Position numbers and translations under genes: made by a program
Shown here: positions 1 through 8,678 of the stretch, piece after piece
Position numbering within the stretch: the first letter of the stretch is position 1
How the letters are laid out: the number at the start of each line of letters is the position of its first letter
Notes under the pieces: generated by a model
Database searches by the model: none
What the model saw: only the letters and a program-made list of their open reading frames with translations
What the model was told of the DNA's origin: nothing
Source: Bacillota bacterium
GTDB taxonomy: Bacteria > Bacillota > Clostridia > Lachnospirales > Cellulosilyticaceae
Direction of reading: 5' to 3'
Assembly: GCA_023436395.1 (NCBI GenBank)
Contig: JAEZJJ010000033.1
Coordinates: 238,249 to 302,248, forward strand
Length of the DNA: 64,000 nucleotides

Positions 1-1
1 G

Positions 2-103
2 CTTGTAAATGGCAAGTTTGTTGCAACAGGAGAAGTTGTTGTAATTGATGAGAATTTTGGAATTAGAATTACAGATATTATTAATCCAGAAGAGAGAATA
101 TAG
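2..103 (+). CDS. Flagellar motor switch protein FliN/FliY, C-terminal end (partial)
   Basis: This is the last 33 codons of a gene that begins before the window. The peptide has the valine- and glycine-rich ending of the SpoA/FliN surface-presentation domain, with a GEVVVIDENFGIRITDI stretch that closes the final beta strands. In the switch complex this domain lies in the cytoplasmic C-ring and helps set rotation direction. The gene lies 13 bases upstream of cheY, the usual order in clostridial fla/che operons. Whether it is FliN or the longer FliY, which can also dephosphorylate CheY-P, cannot be told from this end. Confidence 0.8.
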   Translation, partial: LVNGKFVATGEVVVIDENFGIRITDIINPEERI

Positions 104-116
104 GAGGGCATATAAA

Positions 117-479
117 ATGGCTAAAAGAGTATTAATTGTAGACGATGCAGCATTTATGCGTATGATGATTAAGGATATTTTAAGTAAAAATGGATATGAG
201 GTAGCTGGTGAAGCTGAAAATGGTTTACGAGCTGTAGAAAAGTATAAGGAGCTTACGCCCGATTTAGTATTAATGGATATTACAATGCCTGAAATGAACG
301 GTATTGATGCTGTAAAAACAATTAAAGCTTTAGACCCAGGAGCGAAAATTGTAATGTGCTCTGCTATGGGACAACAAGCAATGGTTATTGAGTCTATTCA
401 AGCTGGAGCAAGGGATTTTATTGTAAAACCATTCCAGGCTGACCGCGTTTTAGAAGCTGTTAGAAAAGTTGTAGGCTAA
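117..479 (+). CDS. cheY: Chemotaxis response regulator CheY
   Basis: This 120-residue protein is a single receiver domain with no output domain, which is the size of CheY. The acidic pair D9-D10 and the phospho-acceptor D54 (in LVLMDITMPEMNG) are present, followed by the conserved CSAM and KPF segments carrying the switch Ser and Lys. CheA phosphorylates it and CheY-P binds the flagellar switch. I chose the ATG at 117 because an AGGAGG site (102-107) lies at good spacing; an in-frame ATG further upstream lies inside the preceding gene. It sits between fliN/fliY and fliO. Confidence 0.93.
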   Translation: MAKRVLIVDDAAFMRMMIKDILSKNGYEVAGEAENGLRAVEKYKELTPDLVLMDITMPEMNGIDAVKTIKALDPGAKIVMCSAMGQQAMVIESIQAGARDFIVKPFQADRVLEAVRKVVG

Positions 480-493
480 GGAAATAAAAAATG

Positions 494-532
494 AGCATTA
501 GTGGTAGGCCTAAGGGGCGTACCACTAATGCT
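494..532 (+). other. 13-bp perfect hairpin between cheY and fliO
   Basis: Bases 494-506 and 520-532 are perfect inverted complements enclosing a 13-base purine-rich loop. No T-tract follows the 3' arm, so it does not look like an intrinsic terminator. It may be an mRNA-processing or stability element inside the operon, but nothing in the sequence proves this. Confidence 0.5.
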
Positions 533-567
533 ATATATAAAATAATATAAAATTGAATGGTGATAAT

Positions 568-930
568 ATGATAAAAGATATGTTCGAATTAGTGCTGCTC
601 ATTCTTATATTCTTAGGAATTCTAGCATTAACTTATTATATAACTAAAAAAATGGCCCTTTTAAATAAACGCATGGCACATAATAAGAATATGGAAGTCG
701 TTGAAATGCTTCAGATTACACAAGGACAATATTTATGCATTGTAAAAATTGGGAGTGCATATCACTTAATAGGAAGTAGCCAAAAGGGAAACATTTGTTA
801 TTGTACCAATTTAAAAGAAGAAGAACTTAATTTGGAACCAGTAATAGAGAAATCTTTTAGTGAACAACTGAGTCATTTAATGAAAGGTAGACAAGTGAAT
901 GAACATGAAAATGAACATAAAAGTGAATAA
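568..930 (+). CDS. fliO: Flagellar biosynthetic protein FliO-like
   Basis: This 120-residue protein has one N-terminal membrane segment (about residues 6-26) and a short cytosolic beta-rich domain, the FliO/FliZ arrangement. FliO helps assemble the FliP ring of the flagellar export gate. FliO is weakly conserved, so the call rests partly on its place directly before fliP. I prefer the ATG at 568 because a GGTGAT site lies just upstream; an in-frame TTG at 553 is possible. Its 3' end overlaps fliP by 32 bases, which suggests translational coupling. Confidence 0.8.
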   Translation: MIKDMFELVLLILIFLGILALTYYITKKMALLNKRMAHNKNMEVVEMLQITQGQYLCIVKIGSAYHLIGSSQKGNICYCTNLKEEELNLEPVIEKSFSEQLSHLMKGRQVNEHENEHKSE

Positions 931-1702
931 ATCCATTCTAAGAAATATATTAGGTTTAGCAATTATTTTAATTTGTATGAGTTTTGTTATAGAACCTCTT
1001 AAAGCTTCTCCAATTCAAGTACCTAATTTGACAGTTAATATAGGAGGAGAAGAGACAGCACAAGGAAGTAGTGCTACTTTACAGATGATTTTCATCATTA
1101 CAATTATTGCTTTAGCACCTTCCATTTTAATTATGATGACATCTTTTCTACGTCTTATTGTAGCATTACATTTTTTAAGGTCAGCAATAGGAACGCAGAC
1201 AATGCCTCCTAATCAAATTTTAGTAGGACTTGCCTTATTCTTAACCTTTTTTGTAATGAGTCCTGTTTTTATGGAAATTAAAACGGTTTCACTTGACCCA
1301 TTAGAAAAGGGACAAATAACACAAGAGCAAGCTATTGAACGAGGGATAGAACCATTAAAAAGTTTTATGCTGAGACAAGCTGAAAATGAAGATGTCAATT
1401 TATTTATGGAGTTAGCAAATATAGAACCTTTTGAGAGCGAAGAGCAACTTATAGAGGAATTACCTCTTTATGTGATAGTTCCCGCCTTTATTATTAGTGA
1501 ATTACGAGCTGGTTTTATAATAGGATTTCTAGTATACATACCTTTTATTATAATTGACATGGTTGTAGCTGCAACCTTAATGTCCATGGGGATGATGATG
1601 CTACCGCCAGCCATGATTTCTTTACCTTTTAAAATCCTATTATTTATTATGGTAGATGGTTGGAACTTATTTATTGGACAACTTATACAAACATTTAATT
1701 AG
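899..1702 (+). CDS. fliP: Flagellar type III secretion core protein FliP
   Basis: The 267-residue product has an N-terminal hydrophobic signal-like segment (about residues 16-36), a short periplasmic stretch, and then the FliP transmembrane core. Family segments include the MMTSFLRLIVALHFLR motif, the PPNQILVGLALFLTFFVM motif, and the ending MGMMMLPPAMISLPFKILLF. FliP forms the central ring of the export gate with FliQ and FliR. Three ATG codons occur at the start (899, 905, 911); an AAAGGTAG site 8 bases before 899 supports the first. fliQ begins 9 bases after the stop. Confidence 0.96.
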   Translation: MNMKMNIKVNKSILRNILGLAIILICMSFVIEPLKASPIQVPNLTVNIGGEETAQGSSATLQMIFIITIIALAPSILIMMTSFLRLIVALHFLRSAIGTQTMPPNQILVGLALFLTFFVMSPVFMEIKTVSLDPLEKGQITQEQAIERGIEPLKSFMLRQAENEDVNLFMELANIEPFESEEQLIEELPLYVIVPAFIISELRAGFIIGFLVYIPFIIIDMVVAATLMSMGMMMLPPAMISLPFKILLFIMVDGWNLFIGQLIQTFN

Positions 1703-1711
1703 GAGGAAGCT

Positions 1712-1975
1712 ATGGAACAAATAGTATTAGATTACATGCGAGAAGCTTTGATGATGATTATTAAAATATCTCTTCCTATTTTGTTAACAGGACTAGTTGT
1801 GGGATTAATCATCAGTATTTTTCAAACAGCTACATCTATACAAGAGCAGACACTAGCTTTTGTTCCTAAAATAATAGCTGTATTTTTAGCCATTATTCTA
1901 TTTGGTTCTTGGATACTTAATATGCTCTCTACATATACCATTAGACTATTTAGCAGTTTTAATACACTTTTATAA
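1712..1975 (+). CDS. fliQ: Flagellar export apparatus protein FliQ
   Basis: The 87-residue protein consists of two long hydrophobic helices joined by a short loop with the family-typical QTATSIQEQTLAFVPKI segment. This matches FliQ in size and sequence. FliQ packs around FliP/FliR in the membrane export gate. An AGGAGG site lies just before the ATG, and the gene is flanked by fliP and fliR at 9 and 11 bases, so all three are surely co-transcribed. Confidence 0.95.
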   Translation: MEQIVLDYMREALMMIIKISLPILLTGLVVGLIISIFQTATSIQEQTLAFVPKIIAVFLAIILFGSWILNMLSTYTIRLFSSFNTLL

Positions 1976-1986
1976 GGAAGGATACT

Positions 1987-2772
1987 ATGGAGGATTTAGT
2001 CTATTTATATGCTCATGTAGACATATTACTTATTATTTTTTGTAGGATCATACCAACAATACTTTTTTTGCCTATTATTGAAGAAAGTAGGGTACCTAAA
2101 ATGGTAACGGTAGGGCTATCGTTATGTCTAGCAATAGCTGTTTTTATGGTGACCGATTGCAGTCAAGTTTACTATAACCCAACACTTGTAAGCTATACAA
2201 TGCTACTTATAAGGGAAATGTTAGTTGGCTTAATAATTGGATTTATATTTAAGATTTTTTTTCAAATCTATCAATTTGTAGGAACTTTGTGGAGTACTCA
2301 AGGTGGTCTAGGAATGAGTATGGCACTAGACCCTGTAGGTGGTGTAGAAGCACCTATTATAGGTCGTTTTTACAACTTATGTTTCTGTGCTATTTTTATA
2401 CTAGGAGGCGGATATCATTGGTTTATTAAGACACTAGTTGAGTCTTTTACATTAATTCCGATTAATAAGGTGGTATTAGGAACACACTTAGTAGCTGGTA
2501 CAGTAAGTACTATAGGAAACTATCTCTTAATAGGATTAAAACTTGCTATGCCTATATTAAGTATATTAATACTAATAGATGTTGGTTTGGGGATATTAGC
2601 CAGGGCAGTTCCGCAAATGAATATGTTTGTTATAGGGATTCCCTTAAAAATTGTTATTCTATTTGTATTAATGATTGTTACAATTAGTTTAGTACCCATA
2701 TTTAATAACATTATTATTGATGAGATGGTGAATACCATCATGAATTTAATACAAGGAATGAGACCGCTATGA
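1987..2772 (+). CDS. fliR: Flagellar export apparatus protein FliR
   Basis: The 261-residue product is almost entirely hydrophobic, with about six membrane segments. It carries FliR signatures such as LIREMLVGLIIGF in the first half and the LARAVPQMNMFVIGIPLKI segment near the C-terminus. FliR joins FliP and FliQ to form the gate through which axial flagellar proteins pass. Its stop overlaps the flhB start by 4 bases (ATGA), so the two are likely translationally coupled. Confidence 0.95.
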   Translation: MEDLVYLYAHVDILLIIFCRIIPTILFLPIIEESRVPKMVTVGLSLCLAIAVFMVTDCSQVYYNPTLVSYTMLLIREMLVGLIIGFIFKIFFQIYQFVGTLWSTQGGLGMSMALDPVGGVEAPIIGRFYNLCFCAIFILGGGYHWFIKTLVESFTLIPINKVVLGTHLVAGTVSTIGNYLLIGLKLAMPILSILILIDVGLGILARAVPQMNMFVIGIPLKIVILFVLMIVTISLVPIFNNIIIDEMVNTIMNLIQGMRPL

Positions 2773-3890
2773 GTGAAGTGAAATATTTCCTAGACCTACA
2801 GTTTTTCTCAGCTGAAAGTGAAGGGAGAACAGAAAAAGCAACACCCAAAAAGAAGGATGATACAAGAAAAAAAGGGCAGGTTGCAAAAAGTGCAGAATTA
2901 AATACAGCTATTTTAATTATTGGTTTTTGTAGTGTGAGTTTAGTATTAGGAGGCTATATGCTTTCTAGTATTAATAATAGCATGACCACAGGTATAAATA
3001 AGGTAGGAGAGGTATTTTTAAATCGAGAGACTTCTTATTATATGCAATTTGTACTTAGAGATGCCATCGTTGATACACTATGGATTTGTGTACCTTTGTG
3101 GTTGTGTTTAGTAGTTATAGGATTTATTATTTCTTATGTACAAGTAGGGTATAAAGTAAGCTTTGAGCCTATGAAAGTTAAATTTAGTAAAATGAACCCT
3201 ATTAATGGGATTAAACGAATGATTTCTAAAGATATGATTATAAGTTTACTATTATCAGTAGCAAAGGTCACAGTATTAGGTTCTATTGTATATAACCTTA
3301 TTATTGGTAAGATACCCGAGTTTATTAGATTTTATGAACTTACATTAGAGCAAATTTTAGAAACAATTGCCATGACAGTAGTACAAATGGGTTTCTTTGT
3401 AGGTGGAGCATTTCTTGTATTAGCAGTATTAGACTATGTCTATCAGCGCTACAAACATTCAGAGAGTATTAAGATGACAAAACAAGAAGTAAAAGAAGAA
3501 TATAAGAATGCTGAAGGGGACCCTCAAATTAAATCTAAAATTAGGCAAAAAATGAGAGAAGGGTCAATGAGGCGGATGATGCAAGCTATTCCAGAGGCAG
3601 ATGTTATTATTACTAATCCTACTCATTTTGCAATTGCGATTAAATATGATGAAAGTAAAGGCACAGCGCCTATTGTAGTGGCTAAAGGTGTTGATTATGT
3701 AGCACAAAAAATTAAGGAAAAAGCAAAAGAACATCATATTGAAATAGTAGAAAATAAACCTTTAGCAAGAGCACTGTATTATACAGTAGATTTAAATAAG
3801 GAAATACCCCCAGAATTATATGGGGCTGTAGCAGAAGTTTTAGCATTTATATATAATTTGCAAAATAAAAATATGAATAGGAGGAGCTAA
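2769..3890 (+). CDS. flhB: Flagellar export switch protein FlhB
   Basis: This 373-residue protein opens with a cytosolic GRTEKATPKKKDDTRKKGQVAKSAE stretch, continues with four membrane segments, and ends in the cytosolic domain. The autocleavage motif NPTH is intact, with Asn at residue 283, followed by the conserved GVDYVAQKIKEKAKEHHI and ENKPLARALY segments. Cleavage between Asn and Pro switches export from rod/hook to filament substrates. The start overlaps fliR by 4 bases, and flhA follows after 2 bases. Confidence 0.96.
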   Translation: MSEVKYFLDLQFFSAESEGRTEKATPKKKDDTRKKGQVAKSAELNTAILIIGFCSVSLVLGGYMLSSINNSMTTGINKVGEVFLNRETSYYMQFVLRDAIVDTLWICVPLWLCLVVIGFIISYVQVGYKVSFEPMKVKFSKMNPINGIKRMISKDMIISLLLSVAKVTVLGSIVYNLIIGKIPEFIRFYELTLEQILETIAMTVVQMGFFVGGAFLVLAVLDYVYQRYKHSESIKMTKQEVKEEYKNAEGDPQIKSKIRQKMREGSMRRMMQAIPEADVIITNPTHFAIAIKYDESKGTAPIVVAKGVDYVAQKIKEKAKEHHIEIVENKPLARALYYTVDLNKEIPPELYGAVAEVLAFIYNLQNKNMNRRS

Positions 3891-3892
3891 TT

Positions 3893-5932
3893 GTGAGGTT
3901 TAAATCAGGAGATATTGTATTAGGACTTTTTGTCGTAGGACTTATTTTCTTAATTATTATTCCATTACCAGCGACAATCTTAAGTATATTACTCATTGTT
4001 AATATTTCTATATCAACCATTATATTAATGAGTGCCCTTTTTTCAAAAGAACCACTAGATATATCATTATTTCCTACATTATTATTAATTACAACATTAT
4101 TTCGATTAGGTCTAAACCTATCAAGTACTAGGATGATCTTAAGCACAGGATATGCAGGTGAGGTTGTACAAGCTTTTGGGGAATTCGTTGCAGGTGGTGA
4201 TATTGTTATTGGAGTCATTATGTTTATCATTATTACCATTGTTAATATGCAAGTTATCACTAAGGGTTCTGAGCGTGTAGCTGAAGTAACTGCTAGATTT
4301 ACATTAGATGCAATGCCAGGAAAACAAATGGCAATAGATGCAGATTTAAATACAGGATTTATTGATGAGGCAGAAGCAAAAAAAAGGAGAAAGAAAATTC
4401 AAGATGAAGCTGCCTTTTTTGGTTCCATGGATGGTGCTGCAAAATTCGTTAAAAATGATGCAGTGATAGGCATTTTTATTACATTTGTTAATATCATAGG
4501 AGGTATCCTTATTGGGGTTGTAATGGGAGGTTTAGAGCTTTCAGATGCCTTAACAAAATATACAATTGTAACAATAGGAGATGGATTAGTAAGTGCCATT
4601 CCATCCTTGCTTATTTCCACAGCTACAGGTATTTTAGTAACTAAAACTTCAACAGAACAGGAAATAAGTTCCACATTAGTCACACAGTTGTTTTCTTCAC
4701 CACTAGTATTAATTATTGTAGGAATTACAGTTACTGTTCTCGGCGTATTTACACCAATGGGTGTAGTAGTTACCGTACCTATTGCAATTGTTTGGTTTAT
4801 TCTTGCAGCCAATATGAATAAGAAGCAGAAAATTGAAGAAGTTAAATCTGAAATAGATACAGAGGATGAAGCTGCAGAAGAAATTCGTAAACCAGAGAAT
4901 GTTATTTCATTACTCCAAGTAGACCCTATAGAATTAGAATTTGGATATGGTATTATTCCACTTGCTGATGTACATCAAGGAGGAGACTTATTAGACCGAG
5001 TTGTAATGATTAGGCGCCAAATTGCACTTGAATTAGGAAGTATTGTACCTATTGTACGACTAAGAGATAATATTCAGTTAGCACCTAATGCTTATAGTAT
5101 AAAAATTAAAGGCGTAGAGGTAGCAAGTGGAGAAATTCTTTTTGACCATTATATGGCAATGAATCCAGGATATGTAGAAGAAGAAATTGATGGAATTGCC
5201 ACAACAGAGCCTGCCTTTGGACTCCCAGCTTTGTGGATAACAGAAGCTCAAAGAGAAAAGGCAGAAGTGAAAGGTTATACAGTAGTAGATTGCCCATCTA
5301 TTATAGCTACTCATTTAACAGAAATTATCAAACGTCATTTACATGAGTTATTAAGTAGGCAAGATGTTCAAACCCTTATTAATAATATAGCAGAGACACA
5401 TCCAACACTAATTAGCGAGTTAACTCCGAAATTGCTCAGTGTAGGTGATATTCAGAAAGTGCTTAGTAATTTATTAAAAGAAGGCATTTCCATACGTGAT
5501 TTAGTCACTATATGTGAAGTGTTGGCAGATTATGCAACAAGTGTACGCGATACTGATGTATTAACTGAGTATGTAAGACAAGGCTTAGCAAGGGCGATTT
5601 CTAAGAAACTTTTCACAATGCAAACCAATCAAGTTATTACATTAGATCCAACAGTGGAACAGCAAATTATGGCAAGTGTGCAACATACAGAGCAGGGAGC
5701 ATATGTTGCATTAGATCCCAAGATTGTACAAAATCTTATGAGTCAGTTAAAAAGGGAGGTTAATAAATTAACTTCTATAGGATTGCAACCCGTTATTTTA
5801 ACATCACCTATTGTAAGAATTTATTTTAAACACCTAACTGAACAGTATATGCCGGATTTAATAGTTGTTTCTTATAATGAAATTGAACAAGACATAGAGA
5901 TTCAGTCAATAGGGATGGTGAGCATTGCATGA
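3893..5932 (+). CDS. flhA: Flagellar biosynthesis protein FlhA
   Basis: The 679-residue product has the FlhA layout: about eight N-terminal membrane helices (to roughly residue 310) and a large cytosolic domain that docks export substrates and chaperones. The FHIPEP-family segment reads as FTLDAMPGKQMAIDADLNTG, which is the loop linked to proton use. The start is GTG at 3893, supported by an AGGAGG site 7-8 bases upstream that overlaps the end of flhB. The stop overlaps the flhF start by 4 bases. Confidence 0.96.
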   Translation: MRFKSGDIVLGLFVVGLIFLIIIPLPATILSILLIVNISISTIILMSALFSKEPLDISLFPTLLLITTLFRLGLNLSSTRMILSTGYAGEVVQAFGEFVAGGDIVIGVIMFIIITIVNMQVITKGSERVAEVTARFTLDAMPGKQMAIDADLNTGFIDEAEAKKRRKKIQDEAAFFGSMDGAAKFVKNDAVIGIFITFVNIIGGILIGVVMGGLELSDALTKYTIVTIGDGLVSAIPSLLISTATGILVTKTSTEQEISSTLVTQLFSSPLVLIIVGITVTVLGVFTPMGVVVTVPIAIVWFILAANMNKKQKIEEVKSEIDTEDEAAEEIRKPENVISLLQVDPIELEFGYGIIPLADVHQGGDLLDRVVMIRRQIALELGSIVPIVRLRDNIQLAPNAYSIKIKGVEVASGEILFDHYMAMNPGYVEEEIDGIATTEPAFGLPALWITEAQREKAEVKGYTVVDCPSIIATHLTEIIKRHLHELLSRQDVQTLINNIAETHPTLISELTPKLLSVGDIQKVLSNLLKEGISIRDLVTICEVLADYATSVRDTDVLTEYVRQGLARAISKKLFTMQTNQVITLDPTVEQQIMASVQHTEQGAYVALDPKIVQNLMSQLKREVNKLTSIGLQPVILTSPIVRIYFKHLTEQYMPDLIVVSYNEIEQDIEIQSIGMVSIA

Positions 5933-7083
5933 GAATACTTAAATTAAAAGGAAAGTCAGAAGAGATAATCCTAAAAGAAATAGAAAGAGAATATGGTAAT
6001 GGAGCTATTATATTAAGTACGCAGCAAGAACAAAAGAAGGGGTTAACTAAATGGTTTACCCCACCCAAAACTATTATTACAATTGCTATTAAAGATGAAG
6101 AAGATATACAGCAAGAGTCATTATCAATTAAAAATGTAAGTGAAGAAATTCAAAAGGTAAGTTTATCCACTTTACAGCAAAAAGAAAATGAAAAATCTTA
6201 TGAAGTCTTATTAGACTTAAAGAATCAGATTTCCCAATTACAGAAAGAAATTGGAAGTATGAAACAAGGACCAATAGAGAACAAGCAAATTGAGGAACAA
6301 CCACAATTAGAAGATGAAAATAAATGGCTTAGCTATTTAAGAGTCAGACTCATGCAATTTGGACTAAAGGAAGAAGTGTGTGCTAATTATTTACAAGACG
6401 TTAAAGATGAATCATTAGAAGGGATTGTACGCAAGGTTTATTCTGGTTTAGAGGAAGCTCTTAAAGAAGCAAAAAGAAGTGAGATGCCACAAGTTATGTT
6501 TTTTATTGGTTCTACAGGTGTAGGGAAAACAACCACTCTTGCTAAGTTAACTGCCAAATATGTGTTAGAAGAACAGAAGAAAGTTGTATTATTTACAGCA
6601 GATACTTATAGAATTGCAGCAGTAGAACAGTTGAAAACCTATGCGGATATCTTAGGTGTAGAAATCGAAGTTATTTATAATGAAACAGAACTACCTAAAT
6701 ATATCGAAAAATGGAAACACATGGACTATATATTAATAGATACAGCAGGAAGATCTCATAAAAATGAAGAGCAAGTTAAAGAACTAAAAGCACTCATGCA
6801 ACAAATAGAAAACAAACAAGTCTTTCTTGTATTAAATGCAAATACTGTAGCAAGAGATGTGGTGACCATTGTAAATACTTACGCAAAAGCTGAACCTCAA
6901 TTTGATTTAATTCTTACAAAACTTGATGAAACTGATGAAATTGGAAATATTGTTAATATTGCGTATTACAGTGATAAGCCTATTATGTATTTAACAAATG
7001 GACAGAATGTACCTGCAGATATTAAAGTATTTAATAAACAAGAATATATAACAGAACTATTAGGGAGAATAAGCAATGAGTGA
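5929..7083 (+). CDS. flhF: SRP-type GTPase FlhF
   Basis: The 384-residue protein has a basic N-terminal domain, a glutamine- and glutamate-rich linker (about residues 60-130), and a C-terminal SRP54-type NG domain. Visible motifs are the P-loop GSTGVGKTTT near residue 194, the G3 motif DTAGRSH near residue 270, and TKLDET as the G4-like motif. FlhF sets flagellar number and placement with FlhG. It overlaps flhA by 4 bases upstream and flhG by 8 bases downstream. Confidence 0.95.
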   Translation: MRILKLKGKSEEIILKEIEREYGNGAIILSTQQEQKKGLTKWFTPPKTIITIAIKDEEDIQQESLSIKNVSEEIQKVSLSTLQQKENEKSYEVLLDLKNQISQLQKEIGSMKQGPIENKQIEEQPQLEDENKWLSYLRVRLMQFGLKEEVCANYLQDVKDESLEGIVRKVYSGLEEALKEAKRSEMPQVMFFIGSTGVGKTTTLAKLTAKYVLEEQKKVVLFTADTYRIAAVEQLKTYADILGVEIEVIYNETELPKYIEKWKHMDYILIDTAGRSHKNEEQVKELKALMQQIENKQVFLVLNANTVARDVVTIVNTYAKAEPQFDLILTKLDETDEIGNIVNIAYYSDKPIMYLTNGQNVPADIKVFNKQEYITELLGRISNE

Positions 7084-7951
7084 TCAAGCAGAAGCACTTA
7101 GACAAATGGTAGGGATGAATGGGGCAACTAAAACAGATGGGCTGGGTGAGATGCGCATTATTACAGTAGCAAGTGGAAAAGGTGGCGTAGGAAAAAGTAA
7201 TTTCAGTGTAAATTTAGGTCTTGCAATGCAAGCGTTAGGATATGCCCCTTTAATTTTGGATGCTGATTTTGGGCTGGCTAATGTAGAAATTATTTTAGGA
7301 GAACGTCCACAGTTTAATTTATCCCATCTTCTTAAAGGACAGTGTCAAATTCAAGATATAGTATCTACAAGTAAGTATGGTATTCCCTTTATTTCCGGTG
7401 GTTCAGGGATTAAGGATATGAATTTTTTACCAGCCTATCAGATTGACAAGGTAAGCATGCAACTGGCTGAGCTTAGTACGCTAACGAATATGTTAATTAT
7501 AGATACAGGGGCAGGTATTAACGATGTTGTTGTGAAGTTTTGTAAACTTGCACATGAAGTTTATATTGTAGTTACACCTGAGCCAACCTCTGTGACGGAT
7601 GGTTATGCATTAATTAAAACACTTATTAGTCAATTTAAGCTAGAAGCATCTATTAAGGTAATTGTTAATAAGGCAATGTCACAAGAAGAAGCACATGAGG
7701 TATTTCATAAGCTTTATTATGTGACTCAACAATTTTTGAATAAAGCTATTCAATATGGAGGTTTTATACCTTATGATGAACAATTGTTTAAGTCTGTAAA
7801 AGAACAAATTCCTATCTTTAAATATAATCCTCAGGCTAAATCTAGTATTGCTTATTATCAAATTGCAAAAATTATTACAGGTAGTAAAGCTACCCCATCT
7901 TATCAAAAAGAAAATTGGATCAGTCGATTTAAAAAAATATTTAGTCAGTAA
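7076..7951 (+). CDS. flhG: MinD/ParA-type ATPase FlhG
   Basis: The 291-residue product is a deviant Walker A ATPase with KGGVGKSN near residue 36, the DADFGLANVE segment, and the DTGAGI switch segment. A short N-terminal DQAEALRQMV peptide matches the FlhF-activating DQAxxLR motif of FlhG. Known FlhG proteins stimulate FlhF GTPase activity and limit flagellar number. The gene overlaps flhF by 8 bases. A PilZ gene that often follows in related clostridial operons is absent; only 88 non-coding bases separate it from cheB. Confidence 0.93.
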   Translation: MSDQAEALRQMVGMNGATKTDGLGEMRIITVASGKGGVGKSNFSVNLGLAMQALGYAPLILDADFGLANVEIILGERPQFNLSHLLKGQCQIQDIVSTSKYGIPFISGGSGIKDMNFLPAYQIDKVSMQLAELSTLTNMLIIDTGAGINDVVVKFCKLAHEVYIVVTPEPTSVTDGYALIKTLISQFKLEASIKVIVNKAMSQEEAHEVFHKLYYVTQQFLNKAIQYGGFIPYDEQLFKSVKEQIPIFKYNPQAKSSIAYYQIAKIITGSKATPSYQKENWISRFKKIFSQ

Positions 7952-8039
7952 AAACACTCATTTTAACGAAGAATACATAAAAGTGAACAAAAAAACTTTA
8001 TATAGTATAAGTATACCAAAGCATATAGGAGATTAAATA

Positions 8040-8678
8040 ATGGATGTGATAAATAAGCTAAGTAGGAGTATGGAGGAAGATAGGCAATATGAATATATTG
8101 TTGCGATGGGGATATCTACTGGTGGACCTAAACTACTAAGTCAGATTATACCTATACTAGAAGAAGATTTATCTGCAACTTATTTAATTGTACAACATAT
8201 GCCGAAAGGATTTACTAAAAATTTAGCAGCACGATTAAATAGTATAAGCAAGCTAGAGGTAAAAGAGGCTGAAAATGAAGAAATCCTAAAGAAAGGAACA
8301 GTCTACATAGCTCCAGGAGGTAAACAACTGAAGGTTATTAATGGATTGAAGCCTCAAATTAGCATTACAGATGATTTACCTTATAAAGGACATAAACCAT
8401 CTGTGAATATTATGTTGCGTTCCATAGCAGAACTAAAAAATTGTAATAAGAAGATGGTTGCCGTTATAATGACAGGAATGGGTTCAGATGGGCTAGAAGG
8501 TGTAAGTGAATTAAAAAAAAGTTATCCATGTGAGGTGATTGCACAAGATCAAGCATCGTCTACGGTATATGGTATGCCAAAAGCTATTGCAAATGCTGGT
8601 TTGGCAGATTATATTGTATCCGCAGATAATATTACAGAAATTATTAAAAAGATTGTGGGGGATAGACATGGACGTTAG
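8040..8678 (+). CDS. cheB: CheB methylesterase catalytic domain protein without receiver domain
   Basis: The 212-residue protein matches only the C-terminal catalytic domain of CheB. The triad is visible: Ser26 in GISTGGP, His53 in VQHMPKGFT and Asp150 in MTGMGSDG. The domain removes methyl groups (or amidates) from receptor glutamates. Canonical CheB is about 350 residues with an N-terminal receiver that is phosphorylated by CheA. Here only about 18 residues precede the catalytic fold and no receiver is encoded upstream. An AGGAG site precedes the ATG. The 3' end overlaps cheA by 11 bases. Confidence 0.9.
   Translation: MDVINKLSRSMEEDRQYEYIVAMGISTGGPKLLSQIIPILEEDLSATYLIVQHMPKGFTKNLAARLNSISKLEVKEAENEEILKKGTVYIAPGGKQLKVINGLKPQISITDDLPYKGHKPSVNIMLRSIAELKNCNKKMVAVIMTGMGSDGLEGVSELKKSYPCEVIAQDQASSTVYGMPKAIANAGLADYIVSADNITEIIKKIVGDRHGR

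Noticed and set aside
4399..4812. Open reading frame of 137 codons on the reverse strand inside flhA
   Set aside because: It is antisense to the conserved flhA transmembrane region, has low-complexity Thr/Ile/Pro content typical of shadow frames, and lacks a plausible ribosome binding site.
7848..8036. Short + strand frame between flhG and cheB that might have been a PilZ remnant
   Set aside because: It mostly overlaps the end of flhG in another frame and shows no PilZ residues; the true gap of 88 bases holds no gene.
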